A DNA stretch of 64,000 nt from DASSBG01 sp963800395 (GTDB taxonomy: Bacteria > Pseudomonadota > Gammaproteobacteria > Xanthomonadales > Rhodanobacteraceae), in assembly GCA_963800395.1 (NCBI GenBank), contig CAWDBD010000014.1:1-64000 (forward strand), written 5' to 3'. The position numbers and the translations under genes are program-made. The notes beneath the pieces were generated by a model. It had not been told where the DNA came from, made no database searches, and saw nothing but the letters and a program-made list of their open reading frames with translations. Positions 41,592 to 49,801 of this stretch are shown piece by piece; positions within the stretch are counted from its first letter, which is position 1; every line of letters starts with the position of its first letter.

Positions 41592-43484
41592 ATGAATTAC
41601 AACTTGTTTCGCGCACCCGGATCTCGTTGGGCGCCGGCATGGTTCAGCCTGGCACTTGTGGTCGTTTTGTGTGCTGTGCTGCCGGCACATGCGGGGCAGC
41701 CACGACTGGCGGCCAGTGCCGCCATGCAGATCAATGCACTTGAGTCGATCAAGGATGCCAAAACACCGGTGCAGCGCAAGATCGACTCCCGCCTGTTTCT
41801 CGGCATGTTGCATGCCCGTGGTGATTCGCGCCTGTCGACGCTGACCGATTTTCGCTTTGTCACGGCGGACAGAACCGACCACCGCGTCGCCGTCGATATC
41901 GTGTTGACGACAACCGACGAGCGCAGGTTCATCATCAATACGCTGAAGGGTATGGGCGGCATCGTGCTGTCGGCTGTGCCAACGGTTCCCAGGATTTATG
42001 CGCGGGTACATCTGGATACACTGGAGAGGATTGCTTCGCTTTCCCAGGTGCGTGCGATTCGCCAGCATATTCCGGCGCTGACCAACAAGATCAATACGTC
42101 CCAGGGCGACGCGACCCACGATGGCCCCGGGGCGCGCGCCGATTTTGCCGTGACGGGTGCCGGCGTCAAAGTCTGCGTACTGTCCGACGGCGTGGATTCT
42201 CTGGCTACCGTGCAGTCGAGCGGTGATCTGCCGCCCAATGTCGATGTGCTTGCCGGCCAGGCCGGGTCCGGTGACGAAGGCACGGCGATGCTGGAGATCA
42301 TCTACGATGTCGCCCCGGGTGCGGCACTGGGGTTTGCCCAGGCCGGCCCCGACGAGGCCGGTTTTGCGCAAAACATCATCAGTCTCGCCATCAGTGGTTG
42401 CAACGTCATCGTCGATGACATCATCTACCTGGACGAGTCGCCATTCGAGGACGGCCCGGTGGCGCAGGCGGTCAACATCGTGACCAATGCGGGTGTGCTT
42501 TATTTCTCATCGGCCGGCAACGAAGGCAACAAGGACGATGGTACCTCGGGAACCTGGGAGGGTGATTTCAGGACCAGTGCGGCCACCCCGCCAACTGCGC
42601 TCACCGGCATGACCCTGCATGACTTCGGTGATGGCGGCGACTCGATCCAGGTCACCAAGGGGGGTGGAAATCCCCCTGTTCTGATCTGGGCCGAGCATTA
42701 CGACTTCGCTACCGGCAACGCATCCACCGACTACGATCTGTATGATCTCAACAGCAGCCTTACGACGGTCTTCGACTCCAGTACGGATACCCAGGACGGC
42801 GCTGGTGGTGACGACTACCCAATCGAATACATAGGTGGCGGGGTATTCACCGGTGAAAGGCTGATTGTGGCCCGCAAACGGGTCGGCAGTACAAGCCCGC
42901 CGATGTTCAACCTGATCGTGTTTCGCGGGGAACTGGATCCGGCGCTTTCCACCAACGGTGCCACGCGCGGGCATAGCGCGGCGGCCGCGGCATTCAGCGT
43001 TGCGGCCACCCCGGCCGGTGCTTCATTTGATGGCGTCACGCCGGATGGGCCGTTCCCGGGCCTGTTCACTACTGCCAATGAGAGTGAAAGCTTCTCTTCA
43101 GACGGACCTCGCCGAATCATTCTTGACGGCCTGACCGGTACCGAAATCACTTCTGGCGACCGCAGCACGACCGGAGGCGTCGTACGCCAGAAGCCTGACA
43201 TCACGGCGGCCGATGGCGTGTCAACGGCAGCCCCGGGGTTTGACCCTTTCTACGGCACATCGGCTGCGGCACCGCATGCGGCGGCGATTGCGGCGCTGCT
43301 CAAGTCCGCGCTGCCGACGCTTACGCCGGTACAGGTCAGAGACGCTCTGACTTCGACCGCGATCGATATCGAAGCCACAGGCGTTGATCGCGATACGGGT
43401 GCAGGTATTGTGATGCCGTATCCGGCGCTGATTTATGCTGGCGCCAAGACGGATCTGATTTTCGCCGACGGCTTTGAACTGTAA
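41592..43484 (+). CDS. Secreted sedolisin-like (S53-type) serine peptidase
   Basis: 630 residues from the ATG at 41592, which opens the signal peptide 'MNYNLFRAPGSRWAPAWF' plus a hydrophobic core ending 'PAHAG'. A prodomain of about 150 residues precedes a subtilase-fold domain beginning 'GAGVKVCVLSDGVDSL'. Where subtilisins have His, this has E235-x3-D239 ('MLEIIYDVAPGA'), the Glu-Asp pair of sedolisins. The oxyanion Asp is in 'VIVDDIIYLDES' and the nucleophile is Ser557 ('YGTSAAAPHAAAIAALL'). The end 'DLIFADGFEL' is the GFE tail shared with the protein at 21330. Probably an extracellular or surface protease. Confidence 0.88.
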   Translation: MNYNLFRAPGSRWAPAWFSLALVVVLCAVLPAHAGQPRLAASAAMQINALESIKDAKTPVQRKIDSRLFLGMLHARGDSRLSTLTDFRFVTADRTDHRVAVDIVLTTTDERRFIINTLKGMGGIVLSAVPTVPRIYARVHLDTLERIASLSQVRAIRQHIPALTNKINTSQGDATHDGPGARADFAVTGAGVKVCVLSDGVDSLATVQSSGDLPPNVDVLAGQAGSGDEGTAMLEIIYDVAPGAALGFAQAGPDEAGFAQNIISLAISGCNVIVDDIIYLDESPFEDGPVAQAVNIVTNAGVLYFSSAGNEGNKDDGTSGTWEGDFRTSAATPPTALTGMTLHDFGDGGDSIQVTKGGGNPPVLIWAEHYDFATGNASTDYDLYDLNSSLTTVFDSSTDTQDGAGGDDYPIEYIGGGVFTGERLIVARKRVGSTSPPMFNLIVFRGELDPALSTNGATRGHSAAAAAFSVAATPAGASFDGVTPDGPFPGLFTTANESESFSSDGPRRIILDGLTGTEITSGDRSTTGGVVRQKPDITAADGVSTAAPGFDPFYGTSAAAPHAAAIAALLKSALPTLTPVQVRDALTSTAIDIEATGVDRDTGAGIVMPYPALIYAGAKTDLIFADGFEL

Positions 43485-43892
43485 CAACGAAACGGAAGAA
43501 GCGGCAAGATCATCGGCTGCCATGCTGAACCGGGAGCAGGGTTGTTCCGGTTCGGCATGGCGCTGAAAAACGGTGATTGCACTCGGACCAGCCGACGAGA
43601 TCATGGGCCCAGGCGGCGATCACGGCGAGCGGTCCAATCCAGGGGCCGTCGAGGGACTTGCCGGCTCGCTAAACGCTGATGAATGATCCGGGCTAGCAGC
43701 CTGCCAGACTTTACTCGGCCGGTCTGCGAATCCGTCCGTGTGGTCCATATTTCCGCCACTTTTTGGCCCATAGAACCACCATGGGCCTGCAAAGCGTCGA
43801 AAATCTGTCCTCGCACAGCCGAATCCTCGACTCGACCGGCAAAGTCCGACAGGCTGCTAGACTCATTGCAACAGTTTGCCGAGGATCTGCAC
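43485..43892. other. Gap containing one REP-like repeat
   Basis: No gene is seen. AACGCTGATGAATGATCCGG (continuing GCTAGC) at about 43672-43697 matches the inverted pair at 18572-18758. Confidence 0.6.
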
Positions 43893-44090
43893 ATGACGAA
43901 TTTCAAGGGACCGCTGCGCCGCTCGCGCAGCAACCGCATGATCGCCGGCGTGGTTGGCGGGCTGGCCGATTATCTGGGCATGGACCCGACCGTGGCGCGG
44001 GTGCTTTACGTGCTGATCTCGATCCTGTCCGCAGCCTTCCCGGGCATCCTGGTCTACATCATTCTGTGGATACTGGTTCCGCAGCGCTAG
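43893..44090 (+). CDS. PspC-domain membrane protein
   Basis: 65 residues, a minimal PspC domain. The basic start 'MTNFKGPLRRSRSNRMIAG' is followed by 'VVGGLADYLGMDPTVARV' and a TM with 'FPGILVYIILWILVPQR'. PspC proteins sit in the inner membrane and take part in envelope-stress responses. GAGG lies 8 bases before the ATG. No pspA or pspB is adjacent. A broken paralogue lies at 20445-20591. Confidence 0.9.
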   Translation: MTNFKGPLRRSRSNRMIAGVVGGLADYLGMDPTVARVLYVLISILSAAFPGILVYIILWILVPQR

Positions 44091-44108
44091 CCGCCGGGAA
44101 GACAGGGT

Positions 44109-45476
44109 TCAGGTACTTTCTGTTGAAGCCGTTGTGACCGGAGACATCAGCGGCGTGCTTGCGCTCTTCACCCTGGCTGGCGCGGATTCGCGGGTCAGAA
44201 GGATCGCGGCCAGGCCGACCAGCGCGGCACCGAACCAGTACCAGGCTGGCGCCATCGGGCTGCCGCTGACGCGAATCAGCCAGGTTTCAATGAACTGGGT
44301 GGAGCCGCCGAAGATGGAGACGGCAAAGGCGTACACGATGGCGACTGCGCCACAGCGCATGCGCATCGGCAACTGTTCGGACAGCATGATCAGCACCGAG
44401 ATGCTGCCCAGGTTGAGCAGCATCATCAGCAGGGCGCTGGTCGGATACAGTGTGGCCATGCCCGGATAGCGGTTGATCAGCCAGAAGCACGGCAGGATCA
44501 GGATCACCAGCGCGATCATCGGCAGCAGCATCACCGGCTTGCGACCGAATCGGTCCGACAGCCAGCCGCCGGCGAGGTCCATCGCCATGCCGGCCATGCC
44601 GCTGACAATCACGGTGCCGAAGGCGATGCTGCTGGACAGCTTCAGGCTGGACAGCGCGTAGGTGGTCATGTACTCGACCGTGTAGTTGCCGATGGTGGCG
44701 GCGGTCAGGATCAGCAGGCCGCAGATGATCAGGCGCATGTGCGGGGCCAGGCGGGCGCGCAGATTGGGTCGCTCCGGTCTGGCTTCGACGCGTGTTTCAG
44801 CACTATCCGGTGGCAACATGGTTTCCGGCAGTCGGCGACGCAGCCACAGCCCGAACGGGATGATCACCACCCCGATTCCCATGGCGGCGCGCCAGCCCCA
44901 GCCCTGCAGCTCCTGTTCGCTCAGCTTGAGTGCCAGTATCAGGCCGACAATACCGGCGACGGTGGTCGAGGCATCCTGGGTCAGATATTGCATGGCGCCG
45001 TAAAGGCCGCGTCGTTCCGGTGGCGCGGCTTCGATCATGTAGGCCGTCGATGGCCCGACCTCGCCGCCCAGAGCAAAACCCTGCACCAGGCGAAAGATGA
45101 GCACCAGGATCGGCGCCGCGATGCCGATCTGTGCATACGATGGCGTCAGGCACAGGCCGGCGACGCCCAGGCCCATCAGCATGAAGGTCAGCACCATTAC
45201 CGGCTTGCGGCCGATGCGATCACCCAGCGGGCCGAGGATCATGGCGCCGACAGGACGGGTAATGAAGCCGGCGCCGAAGGTGCCCAGCGAACCGAGCAGG
45301 GACAGGCTGGCGTCGTCCGAGGGAAAGAAGGTGCGGCCGATGTAGACCGCGAAAAAACCGTAGGTGACGAAGTCGTAGAACTCCAGCCCGTTGCCGGCAA
45401 ACACCGCGAAGGCGTGCCGCAGCGGCAGCGGCCGCCGACTGTCGTCAGCCTGCCGCAAACTGTCTGCCTGTGTCAT
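44109..45476 (-). CDS. MFS transporter of the metabolite:H+ symporter (MHS) type
   Basis: 455 residues from the ATG at 45476 (AAGGGGA upstream; 'MTQADSLRQADDSRRPLPL'). About 12 TM segments. 'GNGLEFYDFVTYGFFAVYIG' and 'TRPVGAMILGPLGDRIGRK' are the TM1 and loop 2-3 signatures of the ProP/ShiA/KgtP group; 'GFALGGEVGPSTAYMIEAAP' is the TM5 motif. It imports a small organic acid, osmolyte or similar with protons; the substrate cannot be assigned. Convergent with pspC, ending 18 bases from it. Confidence 0.93.
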   Translation of the reverse strand: MTQADSLRQADDSRRPLPLRHAFAVFAGNGLEFYDFVTYGFFAVYIGRTFFPSDDASLSLLGSLGTFGAGFITRPVGAMILGPLGDRIGRKPVMVLTFMLMGLGVAGLCLTPSYAQIGIAAPILVLIFRLVQGFALGGEVGPSTAYMIEAAPPERRGLYGAMQYLTQDASTTVAGIVGLILALKLSEQELQGWGWRAAMGIGVVIIPFGLWLRRRLPETMLPPDSAETRVEARPERPNLRARLAPHMRLIICGLLILTAATIGNYTVEYMTTYALSSLKLSSSIAFGTVIVSGMAGMAMDLAGGWLSDRFGRKPVMLLPMIALVILILPCFWLINRYPGMATLYPTSALLMMLLNLGSISVLIMLSEQLPMRMRCGAVAIVYAFAVSIFGGSTQFIETWLIRVSGSPMAPAWYWFGAALVGLAAILLTRESAPARVKSASTPLMSPVTTASTEST

Positions 45477-45676
45477 GACGTCCCCTTGCGCATGTTGAGC
45501 CCCATGGCAAATCATCATACGGCAGGAATTGCCAGTCCGGATATCGGCGCTGAACATGCCTTGCAAGCGGGTTGACGGTTGCAACCACCAGTGTGCCAGG
45601 AAGGATGGCTGTCAGGTGATCCCACGCGTGCTCATGCCACGCCCGCATCGGCTTGCGGCGAGGTCACTATCACCGG

Positions 45677-46063
45677 TCAGGCACTGCGCACCCGCGGCCC
45701 GGTTGCCGGCCGGCATGGATCAAGCCAGTCTTCCGGTCGCAGTGGTGCCAGGCCGTGGGCCTGACGGGCGCGATCACATTGGGGGCTGGGTACGCCGTGC
45801 TCCCAGGCGGGCAGCAACTGGCGGCATACGGAAGGGCGCTCCTCGTAGATGGAGCACGACGCCTTGTGGCCGATGGTGCCTCTCAACGCAATGCAGCGAG
45901 GATGAGAGCCCTCGCAGCCACGCATGGCGAGGCGATGCGGATCCAGCTTCATGGTCAGCTCGCGGGGCACCTTGCCGCCGAGAAAGGCCTCGGCCTCGGA
46001 CCAGTGGAAGGCCACACGGAAGAAGGCACAACAGGCGCCGCAGCGCAGGCAGGGATGGGTCAT
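45677..46063 (-). CDS. YkgJ-family cysteine cluster protein
   Basis: 128 residues. The N-terminus 'MTHPCLRCGACCAFFRVAF' holds CxxCGxCC, and further Cys in 'PRCIALRGTIGH', 'CSIYEERPSVCRQ' and 'QCDRARQAHGL' complete the cluster thought to bind zinc or Fe-S. Family function is unknown; a role in metal-dependent protein modification has been proposed. The gene stands alone between the MHS transporter and the sensor kinase operon. Confidence 0.9.
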   Translation of the reverse strand: MTHPCLRCGACCAFFRVAFHWSEAEAFLGGKVPRELTMKLDPHRLAMRGCEGSHPRCIALRGTIGHKASCSIYEERPSVCRQLLPAWEHGVPSPQCDRARQAHGLAPLRPEDWLDPCRPATGPRVRSA

Positions 46064-46547
46064 GCATGTTGTTCAAACCGCACCCCACGGCACGGAGCAG
46101 GCCGATTCTACGCCCGGGGCCGTGCCGGTGAAAGTGCCTGCAGGCCTCTGGCCCGGACATGATGCTTGCGCCGGGCGGACCGCCCTTGCACATCAGGACG
46201 GAGCCCATGCGCCTGGGGGTCATGGAAACGGGGCAGGGCACGGCGCGCGTCCCGGGGCGGTCGCCTCCCGGTCGCGCTGGCACCGTGCGCTCATTCCCCT
46301 TCTTGCCACGACATGCGTTGAGGTGCATGCTGGATTAACGGGCGTCGGCAAGGCGGCGGGAATATATGCCCTGGTTCTCCTTGCCGGGAGAGGTGCATGC
46401 GTGTCCGGCGTGCCACGTCGATGCTCGGGTTTTCCGGGAGTACACGCATGGGAGAGGAGATGGATCGATGCCGAGCAGCGCTGCCCGCAGCACCCCAAGG
46501 AATTGGGCTGCCCCCTGACGCCACCGGAATCGGCAGGGTGCGCTGAC
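46064..46547. other. Gap upstream of the sensor kinase operon
   Basis: About 480 bases. The kinase frame stays open leftwards through this stretch to beyond 45924, but the translation is low-complexity and overlaps the YkgJ gene, so it is not counted as coding. It probably holds the operon promoter. Confidence 0.5.
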
Positions 46548-49409
46548 ATGCCGAGAGCTCCGGCCACGGCGACTGCAGCTGCACCAGCCTGGTGGCGCTA
46601 CCTGGCGATTGTGCCGGTTGTGCTCGCGGCCCTGGTTCTGCAACTGGTCATCGATGAGAAGCTTGGCAGCCAGCCATCGCTGGTAATTTTTGCGCTGCCG
46701 ATCGTGTTCGGCGTCTATCTGTGCGGCTGGCGGGGAGGTCTGCTGGCCACGCTGCTGTCATGTCTGATGATTGCGTACTTCGTATTGCTGCCCGTGCACG
46801 ACGTCAGCGTGGCTTCGGTGTCGGCGCGCTGGCAATTGCTGTTGCTGATGGTGGCGGGGCTGAGTGTGTGTCTGCTGGGAACGAAAGTGCGGCGTAGGCC
46901 GGCATCGCCGGGCGATGCGGCACGGTTGGCAGCGATCGTGAGATCGTCGGAAGATGCCATCATCAGCAAGGACCTGGACAGCGTGGTCACGAGCTGGAAT
47001 GCCGCTGCCGAAAAGATATTTGGCTTTTCGGCCGAGGAGATGATCGGCCAATCGATACTCACGCTGATACCGCCCGAACGCCATGCCGAAGAGGCGATGA
47101 TCCTCGACCATGTGGCACGCGGCGAGACGCTGAGTCATTTCGAAACGCAGCGGGTGCGAAAGGACGGCAGTACGGTTGATGTCTCGGTTACCGTCTCGTG
47201 CATCCGTGATGAGGCTGGAAACATCGTCGGTGCTTCGAAGATCGCGCGCGACATCAGCGAAAGAAAGGCGCACGAGCGCGAAATCGCACGGCTCACCCGG
47301 CTCTACGATGCACTCAGCCAGGTCAATCAGGCGATTGTCTGGACACGCGACAACGACGATCTCATGAGCCGGGTATGCCGGGCACTGGTTGAGCGTGGCG
47401 GTTTCAGGATGGCCTGGATCGGGTGGTACGAGCCCGAAACACATCGACTCCAGCCAGTCGCCGTTCACGGAGATGACGACGGTTTGTTGCAAGGCATCGA
47501 GGTGTTTGCCGATGACCGCCCTCGGGGCCGCGGTCCGGCGGGCAGGGCGTTTCGCAGCGGGGAGGCATGCATCAGCAACGATCTGCTCAACGACCCAATT
47601 GCTTCCGAGTGGCGGGAAGCGCTGGCATCGCGGGGGCTGCGCGCTGCGGCAGCCTTCCCCATACGCATGGGTGACACGGTATGGGCGACGCTCAGCGTGT
47701 ACTCCGGAGAAGAGGGTTTTTTCCAGGACAAGGAGATCAACCTGCTTGAGGAGGCCGCTGGTGATGTTTCCTTCGCGCTGGTCAATCTGGAGCGAGAGCG
47801 CAATCGGCAGGACGCCGAAGAGACGGCGCGCAATGAAAAGCTGTTCTCTGACACCATGCTCGACAGCATGCCCGGCATTCTCTACTTCTACGACGAAGCC
47901 GGCAAATTCACCCGCTGGAACAGCAATTTCGAAGACGTTACCGGATATGGTCCCGACGAGATTGTCCGCATGCATCCGCTCGACTTTTTCCTGCCCGAGG
48001 ACAAGTCGCTGGTCGAGCGGCGAATCGCTCAGGTCTTCGAATTTGGCGAGTCCTCGGTAGAAGTGCCGTTTCGTTCCAGGGATGGCCATACCACGCCGTT
48101 CCTGTTCACCGGCCGGCGTATCCGCTTTGGCGGCAAGACATGTCTGGTTGGCGTGGGCATCGATGTCACCGAGCGCGTCCAGGCCGAGGCGGCCCTGCAC
48201 GAGGCCGAGAAGCGTTTCGAGGTGGTGGTGGAAAGTCTGGACGAAGGCCTGGTGATCGCTGATCCCGAGGGCGGATTGCTGCACTGGAATCCCGAGTCCT
48301 TGCGCCTGCTCGGATTCGAGGACACGCATGAGGGGCACCGACGTCAGCGCGAATTCGAAGAAGTCTTCCAGATCGCGACGCTGGATGGCGACGTGCTGGA
48401 GCCAGAGCAATGGCCCCTGGCCCGCGCCCGCCGCGGTGAACGAATCCGGGATCTGGAGTTGTGCGTGAGTCGCCGCGACAAGGCGTGGGAGCGCATCTTC
48501 AGTTACCACGGCAATCGGGTTGAATATGGTAATGGCAAGCTGCTGGCATTCCTCTCGCTGAACGACATCACCGAGCGCAAGCGGGCGGAGCAGGAGTTGC
48601 GCGAGTCGAAGACCCAGCTTGAACTCAAGGTGGCCGAGCGAACCCGGGACCTGCGCTCGGCGCTGCTGCAGGCGGAAGCCGCCGATCGGACCAAGTCGGC
48701 CTTTCTGGCGACCATGTCGCATGAATTGCGCACGCCGCTCAACTCCATCATCGGCTTCTCCGGCATCCTGCTGCAGGAGCTCGCCGGCCCGCTGAACGAA
48801 GAGCAGCTCAAGCAGTTGGGCATGGTACGCGAGAGTGCGCGCCACCTGCTGGAACTGATCAGCGATATTCTGGATATCTCCAAGATCGAGGCGGGGCAGC
48901 TCGAGGTGCGCGCCGAGCCCTTCGACCTGCATGATTCACTGACGCGTGTCATCAACCTGGTCAGACCGATGGCTGAAAGGAAGGGCCTGGCGCTGGAGCT
49001 TACTGTCGACCCCGGTTTGACCGACATGGTCAGCGACCGCCGGCGCGTGGAGCAGATTCTTTTGAATCTGCTGAACAACGCCATCAAGTTCACCGAGCGC
49101 GGCAGCGTCAGTTTGCTGGCCGAAGCGGTTGCCATGCCGCCTCAAATCGGCACCGACCCCGTCCCGGCAGTCCGCTTCCGGGTGGTCGACACGGGTATTG
49201 GAATACGTTCGCAGGACATGGGCTCATTGTTCCAGCCCTTTCACCAGATTGATTCCGGCATGACCCGGTTGCATGACGGTTCGGGACTCGGTCTGGCGAT
49301 CTGCCGCCGCCTGAGCATGCTTCTGAATGGTGATATCGTGGCTTCCAGCCAATGGGAGAAAGGCAGCGAGTTCGTTGTCACGCTTCCCCGCCGACGAGCG
49401 CACAAGTGA
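46548..49409 (+). CDS. Membrane-bound multi-PAS/GAF sensor histidine kinase
   Basis: 953 residues from the ATG at 46548 ('MPRAPATATAAAPAWWRYL'). The N-terminus has about four TM helices in a DUF4118/MASE-like block (about 15-115). PAS ('IVRSSEDAIISKDLDSVV'), GAF (about 240-420), PAS, PAS, HisKA and HATPase follow. The phospho-acceptor is His725 ('FLATMSHELRTPLNSIIGF'); the N box is 'LLNNAIKFTERGS' and the G boxes 'DTGIGIRSQDMG' and 'GSGLGLAICRRL'. It lacks its own receiver. Its stop overlaps the next start (TGATG), so it is coupled to a CheY-like protein that likely receives the phosphate. Confidence 0.93.
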   Translation: MPRAPATATAAAPAWWRYLAIVPVVLAALVLQLVIDEKLGSQPSLVIFALPIVFGVYLCGWRGGLLATLLSCLMIAYFVLLPVHDVSVASVSARWQLLLLMVAGLSVCLLGTKVRRRPASPGDAARLAAIVRSSEDAIISKDLDSVVTSWNAAAEKIFGFSAEEMIGQSILTLIPPERHAEEAMILDHVARGETLSHFETQRVRKDGSTVDVSVTVSCIRDEAGNIVGASKIARDISERKAHEREIARLTRLYDALSQVNQAIVWTRDNDDLMSRVCRALVERGGFRMAWIGWYEPETHRLQPVAVHGDDDGLLQGIEVFADDRPRGRGPAGRAFRSGEACISNDLLNDPIASEWREALASRGLRAAAAFPIRMGDTVWATLSVYSGEEGFFQDKEINLLEEAAGDVSFALVNLERERNRQDAEETARNEKLFSDTMLDSMPGILYFYDEAGKFTRWNSNFEDVTGYGPDEIVRMHPLDFFLPEDKSLVERRIAQVFEFGESSVEVPFRSRDGHTTPFLFTGRRIRFGGKTCLVGVGIDVTERVQAEAALHEAEKRFEVVVESLDEGLVIADPEGGLLHWNPESLRLLGFEDTHEGHRRQREFEEVFQIATLDGDVLEPEQWPLARARRGERIRDLELCVSRRDKAWERIFSYHGNRVEYGNGKLLAFLSLNDITERKRAEQELRESKTQLELKVAERTRDLRSALLQAEAADRTKSAFLATMSHELRTPLNSIIGFSGILLQELAGPLNEEQLKQLGMVRESARHLLELISDILDISKIEAGQLEVRAEPFDLHDSLTRVINLVRPMAERKGLALELTVDPGLTDMVSDRRRVEQILLNLLNNAIKFTERGSVSLLAEAVAMPPQIGTDPVPAVRFRVVDTGIGIRSQDMGSLFQPFHQIDSGMTRLHDGSGLGLAICRRLSMLLNGDIVASSQWEKGSEFVVTLPRRRAHK

Positions 49410-49801
49410 TGGGTCGCACGATTCTACTCATTGAAGACAACGCGCAGAACCGCTACATGCTGACGTTTCTGCTGGAAAGAAGCGGCTATCGCGTCGTGTC
49501 TGCCGTTGACGGTTCATCCGGGATTGAGCAAGCGCGGGTCTTGCAGCCGGATCTTGTTTTGCTGGACATCCAGCTGCCGACCATGGATGGCTATGCCGTG
49601 GCGCGCAGCCTGCGCGCCATTGCCTCTCTGGCAAGCACGCCCATCATCGCCGTGACCTCCTTCGCCATGGTTGGCGACAAGGAAAAATCGCTGGAAGCCG
49701 GTTGCAATGGCTATATCGAGAAGCCGATAAATCCGGATACCTTCGTCGCGGAAATCCAGCGTTTCGAGCGCCCGGCGACCAGCGGCGGAGAGCGGTCATG
49801 A
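49409..49801 (+). CDS. CheY-like single-domain response regulator
   Basis: 130 residues, one receiver domain. Acidic pocket 'LLIEDNAQN', phospho-acceptor Asp53 ('LVLLDIQLPTMDGY'), conserved Thr in 'IIAVTSFAM' and Lys in 'GYIEKPINPD'. The start overlaps the kinase stop by one base and its own stop overlaps the next start by four (ATGA), so three genes are translationally coupled. With no output domain it probably relays phosphate or acts on the downstream regulator-phosphodiesterase by contact. Confidence 0.95.
   Translation: MGRTILLIEDNAQNRYMLTFLLERSGYRVVSAVDGSSGIEQARVLQPDLVLLDIQLPTMDGYAVARSLRAIASLASTPIIAVTSFAMVGDKEKSLEAGCNGYIEKPINPDTFVAEIQRFERPATSGGERS

Noticed and set aside
45924..46547. 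N-terminal extension of the histidine kinase by about 208 residues
   Set aside because: It overlaps the antisense YkgJ gene, is low-complexity, and the ATG at 46548 directly precedes the TM sensor block.
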